From: Perognathus longimembris pacificus
Lineage: Eukaryota > Chordata > Mammalia > Rodentia > Heteromyidae
Assembly (NCBI RefSeq): GCF_023159225.1
Contig: NC_063167.1
Span: 70,247,798 to 70,311,797 of the forward strand
DNA length: 64,000 nt
Direction of reading: 5' to 3'
Shown: piece by piece, positions 21,514 through 32,868 of the stretch
Numbering within the stretch: the stretch's first letter is position 1
How the letters are laid out: every line of letters begins with the position of its first letter
Program-made: the position numbers and the translations under genes
The notes under the pieces: model-generated
What the model was told of the DNA's origin: nothing
Seen by the model: only the letters and a program-made list of their open reading frames with translations
The model's database searches: none

Positions 21514-22426
21514 ATGTACTTCACAAGTTGACCCCCACCCCCACCCCTGTCCTCTCATGCTGTGATCTGTCCTACCCCTTGTCATCCTGACCCCGACGTT
21601 CCTGTCCCTCTGGTACCTGTGCAGAAGAGGTGTGCAGAGGAGGTGCTGGGCTCTCTTGCCACTGACCTACACCATCAGGAAAAGCCCCAGGGCCTCCAGG
21701 CCTCTTAGAACAACTTTGAAGCAGAGGTTCCTAGGCCACTGCCAGCCCCGTGGAGCTGGAGGAAGCTCTCTGAATAAGAGCCATGAGGACAAACAGTCCC
21801 CCCTCCCCAAGGCCCTGGGTTTCCCTGCATGGGATAAAGCCACCCTGGTTGGCCAAAACCGCACCTCAGCAGGCCCCTCTCCAGCCCCCCAGCCCCAGTG
21901 TGGCCGGTCCCCAGGGCCAGGCTGGTGATGGGAAAGGCTTGGGTGGGGCTGCTTGCAAGGCCACTGCTGACGTGGGTGTGGGTAGAGCCCCTGGGGACAG
22001 TGGCTGGTTTCTGTGACCCACGGGGGGCCTTGGGCCTGGGACTCGGAGGTTAGACAACTGAGCACTCTGCAGAGGAAATGCTCTCACAGATCAAATGCTT
22101 CTGAACCATAACGAGATGAGTTTTCCTTGGAAGCTGTTTTGTTTCCTTAAATCGAAAATGCAATCTCCCAGCCTGCAGGAAAATAAGATACTGGAGACCT
22201 AGGCTGCTCAGAAACCTTGCTCACAACCTCTGTTCCTTTCTCTCCTCTGTTCCCCATTTGTGGGGTCCAGAAGATGAGGGGGCCAAGTTACACCCAACAT
22301 ATGGATAGTCCCTAAAAGAGCCTCGGCCTTCTACAGCGGGAGATTCTGTTCCCTCCCTCCCTCCCTCCCTACCTCTCTCTTTCCCTCCCCAGCCCCTCCC
22401 CTGCCTCTCTTCCCTTTTCTTTTTTG
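21514..22426. other. unique stretch, no gene seen
   Basis: Contains a (ccct)n run at 22351-22400. 22080-22200 is high-complexity sequence without repeats. Confidence 0.5.
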
Positions 22427-22641
22427 GTGTTGGTACTGGGCCTGAACTCTAAGCCTCACACTCTCCCTTGGCTTCTTTATTCGAGGTTGGTACTCTGCTA
22501 CTTGAGCCACAGATCCACTTCTGGCTTTTTGATGGTAAATTGGACCTAAGAATTTCTTGCTCAGGCTGGCTTTGAACTCTGATCTTCAGATTTCAGCCTC
22601 CTGAGTAGCTAGGATTACAGGCGTGAGTCACAGATGCCCGG
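22427..22641 (-). mobile_element. SINE, B1L-Geo
   Basis: A full-length copy from ggtactgggcctgaactcta to attacaggcgtgagtcacag. Confidence 0.88.
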
Positions 22642-23135
22642 TACTATTAATATTCTTATCCCCAGTGTTCTTGTATGTAAGATAATGCTTATTGGTTGAA
22701 AAAGCAGGCAATGAAATGGGTATAAAGTAGGAATCAAGGCCACTGCTGCTGGGTTGTAAGTCTATAGCCCTGGGTTGGAAGAAAATAGCCTCTAGGTTCC
22801 ATAGTGCTCGTTGATATTTCTTACCAATAAAGGAAAACATTGAGCCAATGGCAATCTTTCTGAACATTATGACATTTAAGGAATAAATTGAAAGACACCG
22901 GAGGGGCCCAATGTCTTCTTACAAAAGACTTTGTTGTGTTTTCCAGCCACTTTAATTTTCTTTGGCACCTTTAGCTTCTCATTCTGTTCTTCCCTGTGCT
23001 TTTAAACATTTCCTCTTAAGGAAAGCAAAGAAATAAACTTTAACTGCTGAAGAACTATCCTAAGCTTGTGATGGAATTGCTACTCTGTCAGGTCCTTTGT
23101 GTGAACACATTGTAGTTTGGTTTCTTCAGGGACTT
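22642..23135. other. unique AT-rich stretch, no gene seen
   Basis: A few short frames only; nothing recognised. Confidence 0.5.
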
Positions 23136-23341
23136 GATGCTGGCTGCTGGTGGCTTACCTTGGTAATCCTAGCTACTCAGAAAGCTGAGACCTGTGGATT
23201 CCTGTATGAAGCCAGCCCAGGCAGGAAAGTCTATGAGACTCTTATCTTCAGTTAACCAGCAAAAAGCCAGAAGTTGGAGGTGTGGCTCAAGCAAAAATAG
23301 CCAAATAAGAGCATGAGGCCGTAAGTTCAAGCCTTAGTACT

Positions 23342-23342
<1 letters not shown>
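23136..23342 (+). mobile_element. SINE, B1L-Geo
   Basis: ctggctgctggtggcttacc through gttcaagccttagtactgac, followed by (AC)n. The Geo half has a small deletion after ggtgtggctcaag. Confidence 0.87.

Positions 23343-23380
<38 letters not shown>
23343..23380. repeat. (AC)n microsatellite at SINE 3' end
   Basis: About 19 AC units directly after the SINE. Confidence 0.97.
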
Positions 23381-24600
23381 GGCACTTGACAACATAGCCT
23401 ATGAAATATTTGCAGATAGAAGCAAGCATTCCTAGTTATTTGATAGCTAATCTCAAGGAACTCTGGCAGCAGATCAGAATTGCCTGGGAGACAGTCTCCT
23501 GACAAGTCAAGTGGTTCTCTCCCATTGTCTCGTCTTCCTCCACACTTGTTGCCTGGCCCTGTTCTGGCCCTGCTAGCCTCGTTTCAGCCTCTAGGGCCTC
23601 TGGGCTCCCTCCTGCACCAGGCCCTCTGTTCAAGGCTGCTGTCTTTGGAGACCCTTCCACTCCATCCTGGCAGTGCTTGCATTCATCTCCTGTCTCTTCT
23701 ATGGTGCTCAGGGACCAGGCACCTCCATTGGTAGCATGCCTGTGCCTACAGTGCCATTCATTCTAGATGATTGCCCTCCCTCCTTAGACTGTAAGTCCTA
23801 CGACTGTATATTTTCACCAGGGAATTTCTGGTTCTTCGGATGAACAAAGGAATGGACAGATCAGTGTTGGAGAATCCATCCAGATTTGGGAAAAACAAAG
23901 GTGGTGCTCATTAGAGGAACTGAACGTGGCTTACCAAGCTAGGCTCCATCCTCCCAGGGGAGCGGGAGGGCATGTCTGCTGGGCACAGGGTGACAAGTGC
24001 CTGGGCTTCTGGGCTGTGAAAGGCCATTGGCAATGGGGTGGCACTGAGCAAACACTTTTCTGTTTCTTAATTTTGCATACTTTTGTTCCTTGCTTTGTTT
24101 TTCTTTTCCTCATTTCTTTTCCCCAGCTGAATTTGCCACCTGGTAGGCTTGTTAGAATGAGCTCATAAAAAGTCGACAAAAGTGCTGGGCTCCAAGACAC
24201 TCTGTAGCAAACACTGAAAGTAGTGTGAAGAGGTAAATGCCTGCTTGCGACCTTCCTCTGTCTTCATTCCCTTTTCTGTGCTTTCCTGGTAGAAGGAAGG
24301 CAGCTAGGAGAAGACAGAACTAACACATCCACGGGCCAGGCCTGCACTGGACTCTGGGACATTTCAATGAGTTAGTTCCTGGCCAGAGACTTGAAGTCTC
24401 ACCATTTGGTGAGCTAGACATCCGTGGTTAGGCTAAGCACTCACAGGCAAACATGCGAGGCAACTTGCTTTGATAATAATGAGAAAAGAAAACAAAAAAA
24501 CAAAAAAATTCCAGGGACTTATAGTTTACAGGAAATTCAGAATGCAAATCTAGTGTGTTGTGGTTGCAAAAAAAAAAGCTATTTTAGGCTTCATTAGAAG
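23381..24600. other. unique stretch, no gene seen
   Basis: No exon recognised. Short A-rich runs lie at 24487-24508 and 24569-24580. Confidence 0.5.
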
Positions 24601-24606
24601 AAAAAT

Positions 24607-24681
24607 TATATATGTATATATATATACATATATATATATGTATACATATATATATATGTATACATATATATATATATATGT
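24607..24681. repeat. (TA/TATG/TACA)n palindromic AT repeat
   Basis: Alternating tatata with embedded atgtatacatat units, making several perfect self-complementary arms that could extrude a cruciform. Confidence 0.95.
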
Positions 24682-24987
24682 GGGCAGTCCACACCTGGAG
24701 TAGAAGACACAGCACTGAAGGCCAACACGGACAAATTAGAGTTTGTCAAGAGTGGACCAACGGGGGCTGAGACCCCACCACGGAACCATGGAAGGACCTG
24801 GGATGTATAGTAGCTGTTTTTAAAGATTGTGGCATAACAAAAGGTCCAGGGCTCTGCCAAGTGCTGGTCCAGAGAAGGGCTTGAGTGAATGGTGGAAATG
24901 CTGGTAAAGATATTTACTTCAACGTGAGGAGAAACCTCATAGATCCAGGCTGTGAGGCAGAGGACTCAGAAATCTCTTTTCTCAGGA

Positions 24988-24989
<2 letters not shown>

Positions 24990-25033
<44 letters not shown>
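24990..25033. repeat. (TG)n microsatellite
   Basis: About 21 TG units directly before the 3' end of a minus-strand SINE. Confidence 0.97.
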
Positions 25034-25035
<2 letters not shown>

Positions 25036-25047
25036 CACGCGTGCGCC

Positions 25048-25264
25048 CGTGCTGGTTCTGAAGCTTAAACTCAGTCCCTCCTGTTCTTACTTGGCTTTTT
25101 CACTCAAGGCTGATGGCTCTTCCACTTGAGCCACACCTTCACACTGAGATTTTTTTCTGGTTAATTGAAGGTAGGAGTCTCACAGACTTCCCTTCTCTAG
25201 GCTGGCTTTGTACCTAGATCCTCAGATCTCAGCTTCAGCTAGAGGCATGAGCCAGCAATGCGCT
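25048..25264 (-). mobile_element. SINE, B1L-Geo
   Basis: ctggttctgaagcttaaact through cctcagatctcagcttcagc. The 5' end is slightly shortened. Confidence 0.85.
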
Positions 25265-25406
25265 GTAGACCTTGTTGTCTTCATCTCCTTTTGTGCTGCT
25301 CCTTCTCAGGGACGGCACTGATTGGCGGGCTCCGTTTTCATCCTCACACCTCTGGTCCTGCTCGGGGCACTGAGGAGTGAGGCCCCACTGCACCTCCATG
25401 GAAGTA

Positions 25407-25525
25407 CAGGTAATCTTGGCCACTGTCACTGTGCAAAGGATGAGGGAACAGGCATGGGTAACTTGCTCAAGGACACCTAAATGTGAAGGCTGGCAGTCAG
25501 GATTTTACCCAGAATTTCTGCTCTT
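25407..25525 (-). mobile_element. MIR
   Basis: Reverse MIR core: gggtaacttgctcaaggaca, then gtcaggattttacccagaat. Confidence 0.65.
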
Positions 25526-26985
25526 ATACACCCTGTCCTCCTAACCTCTCTGGTGCGCTTATCTCTCCTCCACCAAAATAAACATTCATAAACAAAGTAA
25601 AACAAACTGACAGGTGGGTTAGTAGACCAGGTAGATATAAGTGAATGGAGTAGGTTTGGGGCAGAAATAAGCATGTGGCTTCTTGCATGTATCAAGGACA
25701 ATTGTGTTCAATGGATTCCCCAGGACCTGGTACCTCCTGTCTTCAGAGCTGTGCAGTGTCTCTGTGAAAGGAAAACACTCATCCATGGGCCGGTCCTCAG
25801 GGTCTTCACAGTGGCCTGGCTGAGCCTGCCTTCAGTCACTGGCACAGCCGAGCAGAGTCTTCTTGTCCTGACAGTGTCCCGTCACTCCTGTGGCATCTGA
25901 CCATTCCAGTTTAATCATGCTCTGACTGCTATCCATAGCACAAAGCCTTTTATAAAGAATGAAACAACTGAAAAGCATTTCCCTCTTAATAAGTCCTGTG
26001 ATTCACCAAACACAAACCACAGCCCAATAAAGTCAATGTGGAATAAATCTCTCAATGAAGAGAGTTTTGCTTTCTGTTACCACAAGTTGTCCCAGCCCTT
26101 GGATGTTTGTTGGGTCCTCTTGTTCACAGACCTCTGTGCTACCAGCGGCTTCCCCAACCACAATGCTATGTCCACCACTGCCCAGTGGGAGGTCTCGGCT
26201 AACCGGAGGAGAGAGGACATGTGCAGGAACAGCAGGAAGAACGCAGGGGTGAAGGAGAAGCCTGCCTCTCCAGGGGAAGTCCTGGCTGTGCCACTCAGGG
26301 CCTCCAGAGGAACTAGCAAGCTTAATTTGATTCAGAGTGACTTTTACCTGCATTTCTGTCTTCTGGCTCTTGTTCTGTGTAGATTCCTGTTGTAAAATTT
26401 AATACAACAATAACAACAACCAAACTTCAGTCTCTGGAGCAACATATTTTTCCAGAGACATTTATGCTTACCACCTGAAGCTGCAGATCCGTGGCCCCAG
26501 GTCAACCACAGACACAGAGATGGAGCGCACAGAGCATGCCAGCGACGAGAACGCATGACTCTGCGTGTGCACAGATCATGTTTGCTTTGATTTTTATTGC
26601 TCTGAGCAATGCTGGATTCCCAGAACTCAGTGGCCACCCGGTCCCATAAATGTTACGTGGTTTAAGTTTATCGCCATCTTTTCCCCAGCCTATCTCCTAT
26701 TAGGCCAATCATGCACCTCATTTTTATTGTGTTTATGATCTTTTACCCAAAATAGTGACATTAATATGTAATAGACTAAAGAGAGATTATAACTACAGCA
26801 ATAATCATCCTGAACCCAGAAAGGAGCCAGCTACAGAGAGGAGGAATTGAAGTATTATTTATAAATGAAATTTTCTAGGTATGACAAACAGTAAGTAGAA
26901 GGTCTCATGTCATTTGTGAGTAAGAGCCTCCATTCAGGACTGTGAGGGGCTTTGCATGACACTTGCAAATGCTTCCAGGATCCTA
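25526..26985. other. unique stretch, no gene seen
   Basis: 1.4 kb without recognised SINEs. Overlapping frames at 26033-26395 on both strands lack motifs. Confidence 0.5.
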
Positions 26986-26990
26986 TAATA

Positions 26991-27036
26991 TCTATCTGCT
27001 ATCTATCTATCTACCTACCTAGCTACCTACCTACCA
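26991..27036. repeat. (ATCT)n/(ACCT)n tetranucleotide repeat
   Basis: tatctatctatc units pass into tacctacctacc units at the 3' end of a minus-strand SINE. Confidence 0.95.
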
Positions 27037-27239
27037 CCAGTACTGGGACTTGAACTCAGGGCCTGGACTCAGATCCTTAACTTTTTCAGTCAAGGCTGTT
27101 GTTCTACCACTGGAGCCACAGCTCCACTTCATTGGAAATAAGACTCTCACAGACCTGTCTTCCTGGGCTGGCTTTGAACTGTGATCCTCAGACTTCAGCT
27201 TCCTGAGTTGCTAGGATTACAGGCCACCAGTGCCCAGCT
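27037..27239 (-). mobile_element. SINE, B1L-Geo
   Basis: agtactgggacttgaactca through ggattacaggccaccagtgc, with a deletion in the middle linker. Confidence 0.87.
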
Positions 27240-28630
27240 CAATGACACATCTCTTGAGAATCTAGGCAGTACCCCCGAAGAGCCCCTCAGTGCCACCCTG
27301 CCAACACCTTTGCACAAAGGCTCATGAACTTTCTGGTTCATGAGCGATTGGCCACGAGAGCCAGGCCACAGCCATGTAGCTCACTTGAGGAAAGGCAGGA
27401 GTCGGCCTCTGAGGAGCCTCAGGCAAGGTCTGTGCGGCAGGGCTGACTCTTGGCAGGAGTGAAGGCTAAGGTGCAGCTGGAGGAATGTGAAGCGAGGAGC
27501 CAGCTCTGGGGTTGCTATTACAATCAGAAGACGAACCGAGTCAGAGTTCCGGAGCCCTTTGAAGGGCTGCCAGCGCAGACACATGTTTCCAATTACTGCG
27601 TGCAGTCTCGAGACTGTGCACTTTCATTATGTCAAAGTGAAAGGCATGGTGGGGGGTGGGGGGGCGCCAGGCCTGAGACGGTGCTTAGCCGTGCCATCAA
27701 GGGTGAGCCAAAGCGCCAGCTGCCCCCGGGGTCAGGACTGCAGACACCTACGCTCAGATGCCCCTCCCTTCTGGTTGGGGGGGACCCAGCCTGAGCATCC
27801 AGGCCAGCTCTTCAGAGCATGGAGACAGCACATAGGGACAGGGCTGTGTCCCTCCACAGGACTGCAGAGGCTCAGAATCCCAGAGGGCTGTCACTCTAGA
27901 AGTCAGTTTTGTTGCTAGCTCAGAGTAAGATGAGACCATGGACGCTCTCCCTGTGCCCCACCCAGACACCCCAAGGGGCTGCTCCAGGAAAGGAGCTGCT
28001 CCTGCCAGGCACAGGGTGGGGGTGGGGAAGCAGGCCACAGGAAAGGGGCACCTTGCCCACCAGCCCCCAGTCTGCCCTCTCAGCAGGCCAAGGAGCACAC
28101 GGTGCTTCTCAGATGCCCCCAAGAGTCCTGTGACTCTTGAGAATCTCTCCAGGGCTGCTAGGAAGGTCCTGGAACATCTCCTTCACCACACCTGTACCCA
28201 CCCCCAGAACACAGCAGGGCCTTGAAGCCCTAGGAGTGGCTTGTGGGAAGGTCTGGGGTGTTGAGGCCTACCATCAAAGCTACAAGCCCCGGAGCACTGA
28301 GGCCTGGGGCACTAAGGCCTGCCATCAGAATCAGGCAGAGCCCACAGACACCAGCAATGAGAGGGCACTCTTGCCTAGACCTTTATCCGACTAAGTATCT
28401 CAGCACAGAATGGTGTTTCTTGAACACAAATCTTAATTCCACTTGCTTTAATAGAAAAACCAGGGCACATTTGATTGTGCTTTAACTCTAATCACATAGT
28501 TCTTATGCCAAAACACCCTGCTATTCTACTTTGCCTGATTTGGTTTGGGTTGTGGGTAGGGTGGAACAGAAAGAGGGAAAAGGAAACACAGGGACCATTT
28601 GCTTTTTTATTCAGTGGGCAATTTGTTTTC
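27240..28630. other. GC-rich unique stretch, no gene seen
   Basis: 27649-27662 is a G-rich run. The frames at 27450-28133 overlap on both strands without domains. Confidence 0.5.
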
Positions 28631-28632
28631 TG

Positions 28633-28633
<1 letters not shown>

Positions 28634-28690
<57 letters not shown>
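28634..28690. repeat. (TG)n microsatellite
   Basis: About 28 TG units at the 3' end of a minus-strand SINE. Confidence 0.98.
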
Positions 28691-28693
<3 letters not shown>

Positions 28694-28862
28694 CTCTGGT
28701 ACTGGGGCTTAAACTTAGGGCCTACCACTGTTGTTTGGCTTTTTCCACTCAAGGCTGGTGCGCTACCACTTGAGCCACAGCTCTATTTCCAGCCTTTTGC
28801 TGGCTAACTGGGATAAGAGTCTCATGGACTTTTATGGTCTGGCTGGCTTTGAACTGTGATTG
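28691..28862 (-). mobile_element. SINE, B1L-Geo, 5' truncated
   Basis: The Geo half and linker are intact. The copy stops at gctggctttgaactgtgat. Confidence 0.87.
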
Positions 28863-28869
28863 TATAATC

Positions 28870-29020
28870 TTGCTCCTCCTGGAGGTGGAGGTCAGAGGAC
28901 CATGGTTTGAGGCTGATGCAGGCAAAGGCATAAGATCTTCATGCAAAATAAAGTCAAACAAAAAAGGACTGGAGGCCTGACTTGGTGGCAGGGTGTGAGG
29001 CCCTGAGTTCAAACCCAAGG
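28870..29020 (+). mobile_element. diverged 7SL-type SINE
   Basis: Words gaggtcagaggaccatggtt and ccctgagttcaaaccc suggest an older 7SL/tRNA composite SINE. Assignment is weak. Confidence 0.4.
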
Positions 29021-29035
29021 ATCTCAAAGTAAGAA

Positions 29036-29636
29036 AGTTTCCAAATATTATTCCCAGCAGGTTTCTGACATCCCCGGTCAGCTGGAAATGAGGCTGGCAC
29101 TGCTGGTGGGTAGTTGGGGGGTGGCAGAGTTATGGGGGCCTCATGTTTTCTTGGGGTAATGAAGTCTTTCTGCAGGAAGCCCTGGGCATGGGTGGGTGGG
29201 GGCGGACAGGTGGCGTGGCAGCCAGTGTGCTCAGGCAATCTCCATATAGCCAGATCTACCCTGACAGGCCTGGGAGCCTCCCACAGCAGATCCACCCTGA
29301 AGGAGGGTGGCCTCTGCTTTCCAGTCCTCTGGGTAAGCCTCCCCGCCACAGCAAGCCCCTGGGCCAGCTTGGGTATCCATGATGGATCTGTCTTCTAGCG
29401 ATGGCACACAAGCCACTGCCTTCCAACCCCGAGCGCGGCGGGCGGACAGGGCTGGAAGATGGGGGCTGTGGGACAGGTAATCCAGTGACCAGGTGGCGTG
29501 GGGCTCTGGGCTCTGGCAGCAGCTGGTGTCTGAGAGGGTTCAGTGCTGGCCTGGGGAAGAGGGCGTGGGGAACTAGGTTTGGGACAGGTCACCCTGCAGC
29601 CTGTCCCTGGGAGATACACCATTCACATGCCAGCAC
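29036..29636. other. NGF 3' flank, unique, no gene seen
   Basis: GC-rich sequence downstream of the NGF poly(A) site. No second gene or exon is recognised. Confidence 0.55.
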
Positions 29637-29639
29637 AGA

Positions 29640-29771
29640 GGCAGAATGCTTCCAAAATTTAATAAATAATGCTTTCTTTTAAAACTGTATAAACTATAAA
29701 TTACCATGCAGTCCTTATAATTTAAAATAATTTACAGGCTGAGGTAGGGGGCCGGGGGCGGGGAGGGGAGG
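29640..29771 (-). other. NGF: NGF 3' UTR
   Basis: A short, AT-rich untranslated segment follows the TGA. Read on the minus strand it contains runs such as GTAAATTATTTTAAATTATAA, TTTATAGTTTATACAG and TTATTTATTAAATTTTGG, which match the recalled human/mouse NGF 3' UTR almost word for word. The AT-rich block contrasts sharply with the GC-rich coding exon beside it. AUUUA-like and AU-rich stretches suggest control of mRNA stability, which is inference. Confidence 0.88.
29658..29663 (-). terminator. NGF: poly(A) signal ATTAAA of NGF
   Basis: Plus-strand tttaat reads ATTAAA on the minus strand, about 110 bases after the stop codon. It is the common variant hexamer and sits where NGF mRNA ends in other mammals. 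Cleavage would fall roughly at 29635-29645. Confidence 0.8.
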
Positions 29772-30497
29772 TCAGCCCCGACGCGAGGCCTTCCGACTGA
29801 GGACGCACACGCAGGCTGTGTCGATGCGGATGAAGCGCCAGGCCGCCTGCTTGGCGTCAGTGGTCAGGGCCTTGACGAAGGTGTGGGTGGTGGTGCAGTA
29901 TGAGTTCCAGTGCTTGGCATCGATGCCACGGCACCCGCTCTCGGCGGGGCTGGGCTCCCGGCATTTGGTCTCAAAAAAGTACTGTTTGAAGACGCTATTG
30001 TTGATGTTTACCTCGCTCAGCACGGCCACCTCTTTGCCCTTGATGTCCGTGGCCGTGGCCTTGTCCCCGACCCACACGCTGACACTGTCGCAGACCGAGA
30101 ACTCCCCCATGTGGAAGACGGGGTGGCTGGGGGACCGCTTGCTCCTCTGAGTCCTGTTGAGGGCAGGGCCATCGGAGAGCTGCAAGTCCAGGTCCTGGGT
30201 ATCCCCAGACACGGGCGGGGGCTGGGTGCTGAACAGCACGCGGGGTGACCTCAGTCGCCTCTTCTTAAACAACCTGGGGTCCACAGAGATGTTGTGCGTC
30301 TCTCCTGACACCCGGGCCGCTATCGGGGCCGCTGGGGCGCTGCGGGCTCTGCGAAGGGCGGTGTCAAAGGAGTGCTGGAGTTTGGCCCAGTGCGCACGGG
30401 GGGCGGCATCTCCTGCTGGCACATTGCTGGCGGGGGATGGCGCTGCCTGGATGCCGATCAGAAACACAGTGACCAGAGCGTAGAACAACATGGGCAT
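29772..30497 (-). CDS. NGF: prepro-nerve growth factor (beta-NGF), coding part of last exon
   Basis: Encodes the secreted neurotrophin that binds TrkA (NTRK1) and p75NTR and supports sensory and sympathetic neurons. The predicted 241 residues equal the usual short prepro form. Residues 1-18 are a hydrophobic signal peptide ([18 protein letters not shown]). The propeptide runs from 19 to 121, with N-glycosylation sequons at Asn69 (NIS) and Asn114 (NRT) and a basic KKRR stretch near residue 80. RSKR at 118-121 is the furin-type site. The 120-residue mature chain starts SPSHPVF and has all six cystine-knot cysteines (mature 15, 58, 68, 80, 108, 110) and ends RKASRRG, a basic tail normally trimmed. 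The start chosen is the ATG at 30497, matching the human/mouse MSMLF start; a second in-frame ATG lies at 30491. The frame stays open upstream to 30509 only because the exon begins there with GTG. TGA stop ends at 29772. No frameshift or lost key residue is seen. Identification is essentially certain. Confidence 0.99.
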   Translation of the reverse strand: MPMLFYALVTVFLIGIQAAPSPASNVPAGDAAPRAHWAKLQHSFDTALRRARSAPAAPIAARVSGETHNISVDPRLFKKRRLRSPRVLFSTQPPPVSGDTQDLDLQLSDGPALNRTQRSKRSPSHPVFHMGEFSVCDSVSVWVGDKATATDIKGKEVAVLSEVNINNSVFKQYFFETKCREPSPAESGCRGIDAKHWNSYCTTTHTFVKALTTDAKQAAWRFIRIDTACVCVLSRKASRRG

Positions 30498-30572
30498 TAC
30501 GCTCTGCACCTAGAACAAAAAGACACCAGGAACGTTGGGGGGAGCAGAATCCAGTGTTGGCAGAGGACAGGG

Positions 30573-30792
30573 TTGGGCTGTGTGTAGAGGATCACGCCTG
30601 TCATCCTAGCTAACCAGAAGGCTGAGATCTGAGGATGATGGTTCAAAGCCAGGCTGGGCAGAAAAGCCTTTGAGACTCTTATCTCCAGTGAACTACCAAA
30701 AAGTTGGAAGTGGAGGTGTGGCTGAAGTGGTACAGCGCCAGTCAGGAGTGAAAAAGCCAAGTGAGAGTGAGTTCAAGCCCTAGGACCAGGGC
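30573..30792 (+). mobile_element. SINE, B1L-Geo, in NGF intron 2 (antisense to NGF)
   Basis: gcctgtcatcctagctaacc through gagttcaagccctaggacca, followed by gcatgc units and (CA)n. Starts only about 65 bases from the terminal-exon acceptor. Confidence 0.88.
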
Positions 30793-30806
30793 GTGCATGC
30801 ACGCAT

Positions 30807-30848
<42 letters not shown>
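30807..30848. repeat. NGF: (CA)n microsatellite in NGF intron 2
   Basis: About 20 CA units at a SINE 3' end. A natural candidate for a length polymorphism next to NGF. Confidence 0.97.
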
Positions 30849-30849
<1 letters not shown>

Positions 30850-30964
30850 GGTCTCTCCGCTCTGAACAGTGTTGGAAGAGGCTGTCGGCATGTCCATCTT
30901 CTTTCCTACTTCTGTGTCCTGCAAGGCTATTCGCACTGGGTCTGAGGTTAGTGAATTTTGTTTA

Positions 30965-31060
30965 GATATCGTGTTTAAATCCTGCTGGCAGTAGTAAGCC
31001 ACTTAATCCTGCCGAGTCTTAGTTTCCTCCCCAACAAAGGTGGGAGGATAAACACCGCTG
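30965..31060 (+). mobile_element. MIR
   Basis: MIR core: taagccacttaatcctgcc, gagtcttagtttcctcccc, then ggtgggaggataa. Confidence 0.65.
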
Positions 31061-31392
31061 CTTGGGTGGGTGTGGGGACAAAGTGTGTGTTCACAAGGTC
31101 TGTATGTGTGAGTCAGCGCAGGCTCCCCATGGCCAGGCCTCTGGTGGAGTGAACAAAGTGAGCACCCTGCCTCCTGCTAGGACCGTTCATAGCATGCCCT
31201 CCTCCCTTCCGCACACCGCACGCCTCTCACCCCAGGCTCAGCGTGAGTCCCACAGGCTGGACCCTATACCCTCAAAGGTCTGCCGCCTCACTGATGCATG
31301 GCCACCTAACCCACCCAACTGATCACTTGGTTGGCATTGATCTGGTTCCCTCTTCTCCTTTCCTTAAAAAAAAAAAAAACCACACACACACA

Positions 31393-31620
31393 TTGTGCTG
31401 GTACTGAGCTTGAACTCAGGGCCTTGCATTCTCACATAGCTTTTCCACTCAAGGCTGGTGTTCTACCACTTGAGCCACAGCTCCACTTCTTGCTTTTTAC
31501 TTGTTAATTGGAGATGAGTGTCTCAAGGACTTCCCTGCCCTGGCTGGCTTTGCACTGTGATCCTCAGATCTCAGCCTCCTGAGAAGCTAGGATTACAGGT
31601 GTGAGCCACTGCACCTGGAC
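31393..31620 (-). mobile_element. SINE, B1L-Geo, in NGF intron 2 (sense to NGF)
   Basis: A full-length copy next to a short (CA)n and A13 run (31367-31391). Ends ggtgtgagccactgcacctg. Confidence 0.9.
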
Positions 31621-32185
31621 ACTCGTTAGTTTTGAGGACTTCCTCTGACACCTTTCTCCTGTGCAGAGGACGGAGAGTGCTGTGGCGGCACTGGTGAGAG
31701 CGCTGGGCGTAGTATGGCTGCCAGGGCAGCAGCCAGGCACTTCCACCAGGCCTCACTTCGTTTCGGGTGTGAGTGACTTCTATTTGTCTCGTTCCCCGAG
31801 GATGGAAACTTACTGACCAGGAACAGAGATGCCCACTGGGCCGGCTTCAAATGGAGCCTTGGTGCCTTCCTGGGCCAGCAGAACATTCTGTGGCTTTCCA
31901 GGGTTCACCTCACTCCCCTTGTAGCTCCGCTCCAGGAGGTAATGGAGTCGTGGACCACATGTGTGGCTCCAAGGGCTGGTGTGGCTAGTGGCACACCAGC
32001 TTGCCCTGCTCCCAGCTCAGAAGACAGGTGGGGAGTGTGGGGACAGCGGGCTCAGCCCCAGCAGGAAGCGGGACTTCTGCTCGAGTGTGCACACCTTCGT
32101 GGTGTCATCCTTTCCGTCGGGTATCTCAGGTTCCTGGGTGTGACACAGATTGATTGGCAAGCACTGGTGGGCACTGCCATCTAGC

Positions 32186-32310
32186 CATCGCAACACACCT
32201 GGGGTAGGCTGCATTGCTCCCATTTTGCCACTGGAGAAACAAGGTAAGTGGACTCCGGCAGTGCCCAGTAGTGTGACCCCGGTAGCTGTGGGCCTCAGAG
32301 CCAGGCCTGT
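32186..32310 (-). mobile_element. MIR
   Basis: Reverse MIR words: cattttgccactggagaaac, then agtgtgaccccggtagctgt and gcctcagagccaggcctgtg. Confidence 0.55.
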
Positions 32311-32587
32311 GGGTGTCCAACTGGACCCTGCCCTCCACTGTGGCTCCACCAGTGCGAGGGGTCACCCTGATCCTCTGCGCGTGAGACCCTGGGTTCTGAG
32401 ACTGCGGGTCACCGGAGGGTATGAGGACGCCCTCTCTGGGTGGGTCAGCAGGACCACAGAGCCACGCCAGGCCCGAGAGTCCATCAGTGATGCCTGATGG
32501 CCCTTCCTCTGCATGTGGCTCGTGTCTAGCTGACCTCTTTGCTCCAGAAGCTCCGGAGCTGGAGACCTTGTTGGTTTGGTTTTTTTG

Positions 32588-32868
32588 TCTCGTTGTACTA
32601 GAGTTTGAACTTGAGGTCTTATGCTACCGGGGCACTCTACCTCGAGCCATGTCTCCAGACCTTTCTGCTTGTCTTTTAGGTAGGGTCTTGTTTTTCTTTC
32701 CTAGGCTGCTCTGGACTGTAATCTTTCTATTTTATTGTAGCTGGGACCACAGTTGTGCACCACTGTGCCCAGCTATGTGTTCAGAATGGGATCTTGTTAA
32801 AAAATTTGCTCCCAACTCCTGCCTCCCTCTTAGCCAGGATACGAGTGTGAGCCACCTTGCCCAGCTGA
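32588..32868 (-). mobile_element. older 7SL-type SINE beside NGF splice donor
   Basis: Different from B1L-Geo: gagtttgaacttgaggtctt, ctcgagccatgtctccagac, tagggtcttgtttttctttc, then two 7SL-like ends (tgcaccactgtgcccagct and gtgagccaccttgcccagct). Its 5' end lies about 34 bases from the donor at 32902. Confidence 0.7.

Larger units (their letters stand above)
29640..30509 (-). other. NGF: NGF terminal exon (exon 3 in human numbering)
   Basis: The exon begins after a pyrimidine-rich acceptor (ttttgttctag, AG at 30511-30510). Its first 12 bases GTGCAGAGCGTA precede the main ATG. It carries the whole main ORF plus about 130 bases of 3' UTR. Joined to the upstream exon at 32903, the reading frame across the junction is GAG|GTG, the same phase-0 join known for rodent NGF. 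The 3' boundary is inferred from the ATTAAA signal and is uncertain by some bases. Confidence 0.93.

Noticed and set aside
30498..30509. NGF reading frame extending to a GTG at 30509 as a 245-residue protein
   Set aside because: GTG is the first exon codon after the acceptor AG, not a start. The ATG at 30497 matches the known NGF start, and the extension belongs to the spliced long form.
29818..30587. Plus-strand frames antisense to NGF
   Set aside because: Shadows of the GC-rich coding exon in other frames, with no independent signals.
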